A stretch of DNA of 6,935 bases from Ruminococcaceae bacterium UBA7217 (GTDB lineage: Bacteria; Bacillota; Clostridia; Oscillospirales; Acutalibacteraceae). The position numbers and the translations under genes were made by a program. Below the pieces are notes generated by a model. It was not told the DNA's origin and did no database searches. It saw only the letters and a program-made list of their open reading frames with translations. The stretch covers positions 1-6,935 of the forward strand of contig DKTZ01000035.1 in the NCBI GenBank assembly GCA_002490425.1, written 5' to 3'. Every line of letters starts with the position of its first letter. The stretch's first letter is position 1. Below, one piece after another: positions 4,823-6,935 of the stretch.

Positions 4823-5863
4823 TTTTCTGAATTTTTAAATACCGAATCCTCTTGGAAAAAACTTAAAAATTCAACCTACCCTGTTGCCGTTTACGGAACG
4901 GGAAACGGGGCAGATAAAGTATTTGCCGAATTTGACCGTCTTGGAATAGTTCCGCAATATGTCACTGCAAGCGACTCCTTTGCAAGGGAACGCACATTTC
5001 ACAGCTATAAGGTTTTGCCGCTGAGCGAGCTTGAGCAAAAAGAAAGCAAATTTACCGTGGCGCTTTGCTTTGCAAGCGCTCGTGAAGACGTGATTGAAAA
5101 CATAAAAAGCCTTTCCCAGCGTCAGCGTGTGGTTATGCCGTCCGTACCCGTTTACGGCGATGAAATTTTCAATAAAGATTATTTGAAAATGTATTTAGCT
5201 GAAATAAATAAGGCTTACAAAAGGCTTGCCGACGAAAAATCGAAAGAGGTTTTTAAGAATTTAATCGAATTTCAAATCACGGGCGACTTAAATTTAATGT
5301 TCGGCTGTGAAACTCCGAAAGAAGAAGCACTTTCCCTGTTAGGTCTTACCGATAACGAAAATTACCTTGACCTCGGCGCATACCGTGGTGACACTGTGGA
5401 CGAGTTTGTAAATTTTGCAGGCGGATACGCTGAAATTACGGCAATTGAGCCTGATATACGTTCCTTCAAAAAGCTTTGCGAGCACTGTGAAAATATGCAG
5501 AATATCACGCTTTTAAATGCGGCGGTATCGGACAAATGCGAAACGCTGTTTTTCAGTGGAAACAAGGGACGGGGTGCTAGTCTTAATGCAAAAGGCAAGG
5601 AAATAAAAGCAGTGACCGTTGATTCGCTGAATAAGCCCTTTACATACATTAAAGCGGACACCGAGGGTGCGGAAATACAAATGCTTAACGGCGCTGTTAA
5701 TACTCTAAAACACAAACCTAAGCTCAATATTTCCGCTTATCACCGAAGTGAGGATATATTCTCACTTGTTAATAGGATTTACGAAATAAATCCCGAATAT
5801 GAAATTTACATTCGACACCACAGGCACATTTCGTTTTGGGACACTAATCTTTACTGCAAATAA
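4820..5863 (+). CDS. FkbM-family methyltransferase with N-terminal nucleotide-binding-like domain
   Basis: A 347-residue cytoplasmic protein. The C-terminal part (about 180-347) is an S-adenosylmethionine-dependent FkbM-type methyltransferase: SAM motif DLGAYRGDT at 184-192, acidic IEPD at 209-212, IKADTEGAE at 277-285, and the family ending YIRHHRHISFWDTNLYC at 330-346. FkbM enzymes O-methylate hydroxyls on polyketides or sugars, and in gut bacteria they often lie in glycan clusters. Residues about 18-115 (VAVYGTGNGADKVF at 22-35, then a sugar-epimerase-like alternation) look like a Rossmann-type module often fused to FkbM domains; its ligand is unknown. A helical linker (about 120-170) joins the two. 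There are no glycosyltransferase or sugar-nucleotide genes beside it here, so the acceptor cannot be inferred. The start is GTG. Its 3' end overlaps the convergent transporter gene by 20 bp. Confidence 0.9.
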   Translation: MFSEFLNTESSWKKLKNSTYPVAVYGTGNGADKVFAEFDRLGIVPQYVTASDSFARERTFHSYKVLPLSELEQKESKFTVALCFASAREDVIENIKSLSQRQRVVMPSVPVYGDEIFNKDYLKMYLAEINKAYKRLADEKSKEVFKNLIEFQITGDLNLMFGCETPKEEALSLLGLTDNENYLDLGAYRGDTVDEFVNFAGGYAEITAIEPDIRSFKKLCEHCENMQNITLLNAAVSDKCETLFFSGNKGRGASLNAKGKEIKAVTVDSLNKPFTYIKADTEGAEIQMLNGAVNTLKHKPKLNISAYHRSEDIFSLVNRIYEINPEYEIYIRHHRHISFWDTNLYCK

Positions 5864-6722
5864 AGACGGCTGAAAGCACAAGTATTATACCCAAAAGCTT
5901 TAAAACAGTTAAATTTTCGTGATAAACCGCAATGCCGATAACCGACGCCACAACGGGCTCTACCGCAACTATTACCGATGCTTTTGAATTTTCAACCTGC
6001 TGGAGCCCCTTTGTGTAAAGCATATAGGGCAGAACACAGCAGATTATGCCTATTCCGAGAGCGCAAAAAATGCTTTTACCGTTATTAAAAAGTCTTGAAA
6101 ATTCAATAACATTTGCAAACGGCAGGCACGCGACACCGCAAATCAAAAATGTATAAAACGAAATTGTCATACTGCTGTACCCACGGTTCAGGGCAAATCT
6201 TGAAAAAATGCTGTAAAGCGCATATCCGAGTCCTGAGCAAATTCCAAGCACGAAGCCGAGGGGTGTCAGGCTCTGCGCACTGCCTGCTCCGCTCGCAAAT
6301 GCACAGCCGATAACAGTTAAAACAATAGCTGTAATCTTTAAAACAGTAATTTTTTCTTTAAACAGTATTTTTGAAAAAATCATAACAAAAACGGGAGAGG
6401 TATAAAGCAAAATTACCGCTATGCAAACGCCGTTGTAGGTCATTGAATAAAAGTATGATATACTGAAAAACATCATACTGACAATTCCTGTGCCGAAAAA
6501 GCACCATAAATCTTTCAAAGCTATTTTAAACGCTTTTCGGTCGGAAACAAGCATTATAACGCCGAGCACTGCGGCGGCAATAAGACAGCGGACAGCTACA
6601 GTCTGAATTTGAGTAAATCCGCTGTCTAAAAGCGGTTTCAGGAACAGGCTTATAATACCCCATGAAGCACCTGCACCTAAAACATATATGTAATTGATTT
6701 TGCTTTTAATGTTTTGTAACAT
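5844..6722 (-). CDS. EamA/DMT-superfamily transporter (RhaT/YdcZ-like exporter fold)
   Basis: A 292-residue inner-membrane protein made of two tandem EamA repeats. Hydrophobic segments lie near 11-30, 38-59, 71-91, 97-118, 128-146, 155-175, 185-206, 217-237, 247-268 and 272-290, ten in all. Each repeat ends with the family pattern of a Pro-containing helix followed by an acidic/basic turn: LLYTSPVFV..LFKEKIT (105-126) and VAVEPVVASVIGIAVYHENLT (252-272). Length matches the family (about 290-300). Such proteins move amino acids, nucleotides or other small metabolites, usually as exporters, and the substrate is not readable from sequence. The ATG start has GTGAGG at 6733-6728, 5 nt upstream. 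The stop (TAG) lies inside the last codons of the convergent methyltransferase gene, a 20-bp overlap, and no terminator separates the two. Confidence 0.93.
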   Translation of the reverse strand: MLQNIKSKINYIYVLGAGASWGIISLFLKPLLDSGFTQIQTVAVRCLIAAAVLGVIMLVSDRKAFKIALKDLWCFFGTGIVSMMFFSISYFYSMTYNGVCIAVILLYTSPVFVMIFSKILFKEKITVLKITAIVLTVIGCAFASGAGSAQSLTPLGFVLGICSGLGYALYSIFSRFALNRGYSSMTISFYTFLICGVACLPFANVIEFSRLFNNGKSIFCALGIGIICCVLPYMLYTKGLQQVENSKASVIVAVEPVVASVIGIAVYHENLTVLKLLGIILVLSAVFICSKD

Positions 6723-6772
6723 ATAAACCTCACAAAGTGATTAAAGTATATAATAATTTCTTATAAAATCAC

Positions 6773-6797
6773 GGGAAACCCCCGGCGAGGGTTTCCC
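6773..6797. repeat. Hairpin 1 of a terminal palindrome cluster
   Basis: GGGAAACCC (6773-6781) pairs with GGGTTTCCC (6789-6797) across a 7-nt loop, a perfect 9-bp stem. It is the first of five hairpins packed into 6773-6925 upstream of the transporter gene. The stretch 6723-6772 before it holds the transporter ribosome binding site and AT-rich DNA in which I could not place a confident promoter. Confidence 0.75.
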
Positions 6798-6798
6798 C

Positions 6799-6825
6799 GA
6801 AAAATAATCCGCCGGATTATTTTTC
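6799..6825. terminator. Possible bidirectional terminator hairpin
   Basis: A perfect 12-bp stem, GAAAAATAATCC (6799-6810) with GGATTATTTTTC (6814-6825), closes on a 3-nt GCC loop. The base of the stem is an A-run against a T-run, so each strand shows a short GC-capped hairpin with T at the 3' side. That is the form of a bidirectional terminator. There is no gene visible to its right in this window, so what it would stop is unknown. It may simply be part of the repeat cluster. Confidence 0.45.
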
Positions 6826-6859
6826 TCCCTTTCCTGCGCTCATTTTAGAAATAAAGCTG

Positions 6860-6926
6860 TTGCAGTCTGCGGACTGCAAGGCAGGGGCTTTGCCCCTACA
6901 CCCCACCGCCTTTTGAAAAAGGCGGG
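6860..6926. repeat. Hairpins 3-5 of the terminal palindrome cluster
   Basis: Three stems follow closely. TTGCAGTC (6860-6867) pairs with GACTGCAA (6872-6879). AGGGGC (6883-6888) pairs with GCCCCT (6892-6897). CCGCCTTTT (6906-6914) pairs with AAAAGGCGG (6917-6925), then GCGAAAACTT runs to the window end. The words GGGGCTTTGCCCC and CCGCCTTTTGAAAAAGGCGG are, from memory, frequent in intergenic repeats of gut Clostridia. The element is probably cut by the window edge. Confidence 0.72.
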
Positions 6927-6935
6927 CGAAAACTT

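Noticed and set aside
5362..5727. 121-codon open frame antisense to the methyltransferase
   Set aside because: It lies opposite the SAM-binding core, which is clearly the coding strand.

Overview
The window looks like chromosomal DNA from a low-to-mid GC Gram-positive anaerobe, most likely a gut Clostridia/Oscillospiraceae-type Firmicute. This rests on strong AGGAG-type ribosome binding sites, TTG and GTG starts, consensus sigma-A promoters, clean U-tract terminators, and protein families common in that group. The intergenic GC-rich palindromes (cores such as CTTCCCCC..GGGGGAAG and GTCAC..GTGACTGATGAGGGG) are, from memory, of a type common in gut clostridial genomes. The species cannot be named from the sequence alone.

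Layout. At 127-2317 (+) a GNAT acetyltransferase and a beta-CASP metallo-beta-lactamase-fold nuclease lie 40 bp apart, probably in one transcript ending at a hairpin terminator near 2340-2378. Positions 2318-2634 hold that terminator and several palindromes but no gene. At 2635-3402 (-) is a regulator-like protein with a DUF2089-type zinc ribbon and HTH, plus a long C-terminal domain I do not recognise. It has a near-perfect promoter of its own and is bracketed by two inverted copies of the same palindromic repeat. At 3680-4672 (-) is a D-lactate dehydrogenase/2-hydroxyacid dehydrogenase with its own terminator. Diverging from it, at 4820-5863 (+), is an FkbM-family methyltransferase with an extra N-terminal domain. 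It converges on, and overlaps by 20 bp, a ten-helix EamA/DMT-family transporter at 5844-6722 (-). The last ~160 bp are a tight series of five hairpins.

Function. Apart from the GNAT/nuclease pair, each gene looks like a separate transcription unit, and I see no pathway joining them. Most of the content is ordinary housekeeping or accessory metabolism: RNA processing, fermentative NAD recycling, a methyltransferase and small-molecule export. I did not find a clear new multi-gene system. The best lead is the DUF2089-type gene: an unassigned C-terminal domain, a strong promoter with a possible paired operator spaced 21 bp, and inward-facing inverted repeats on both sides.
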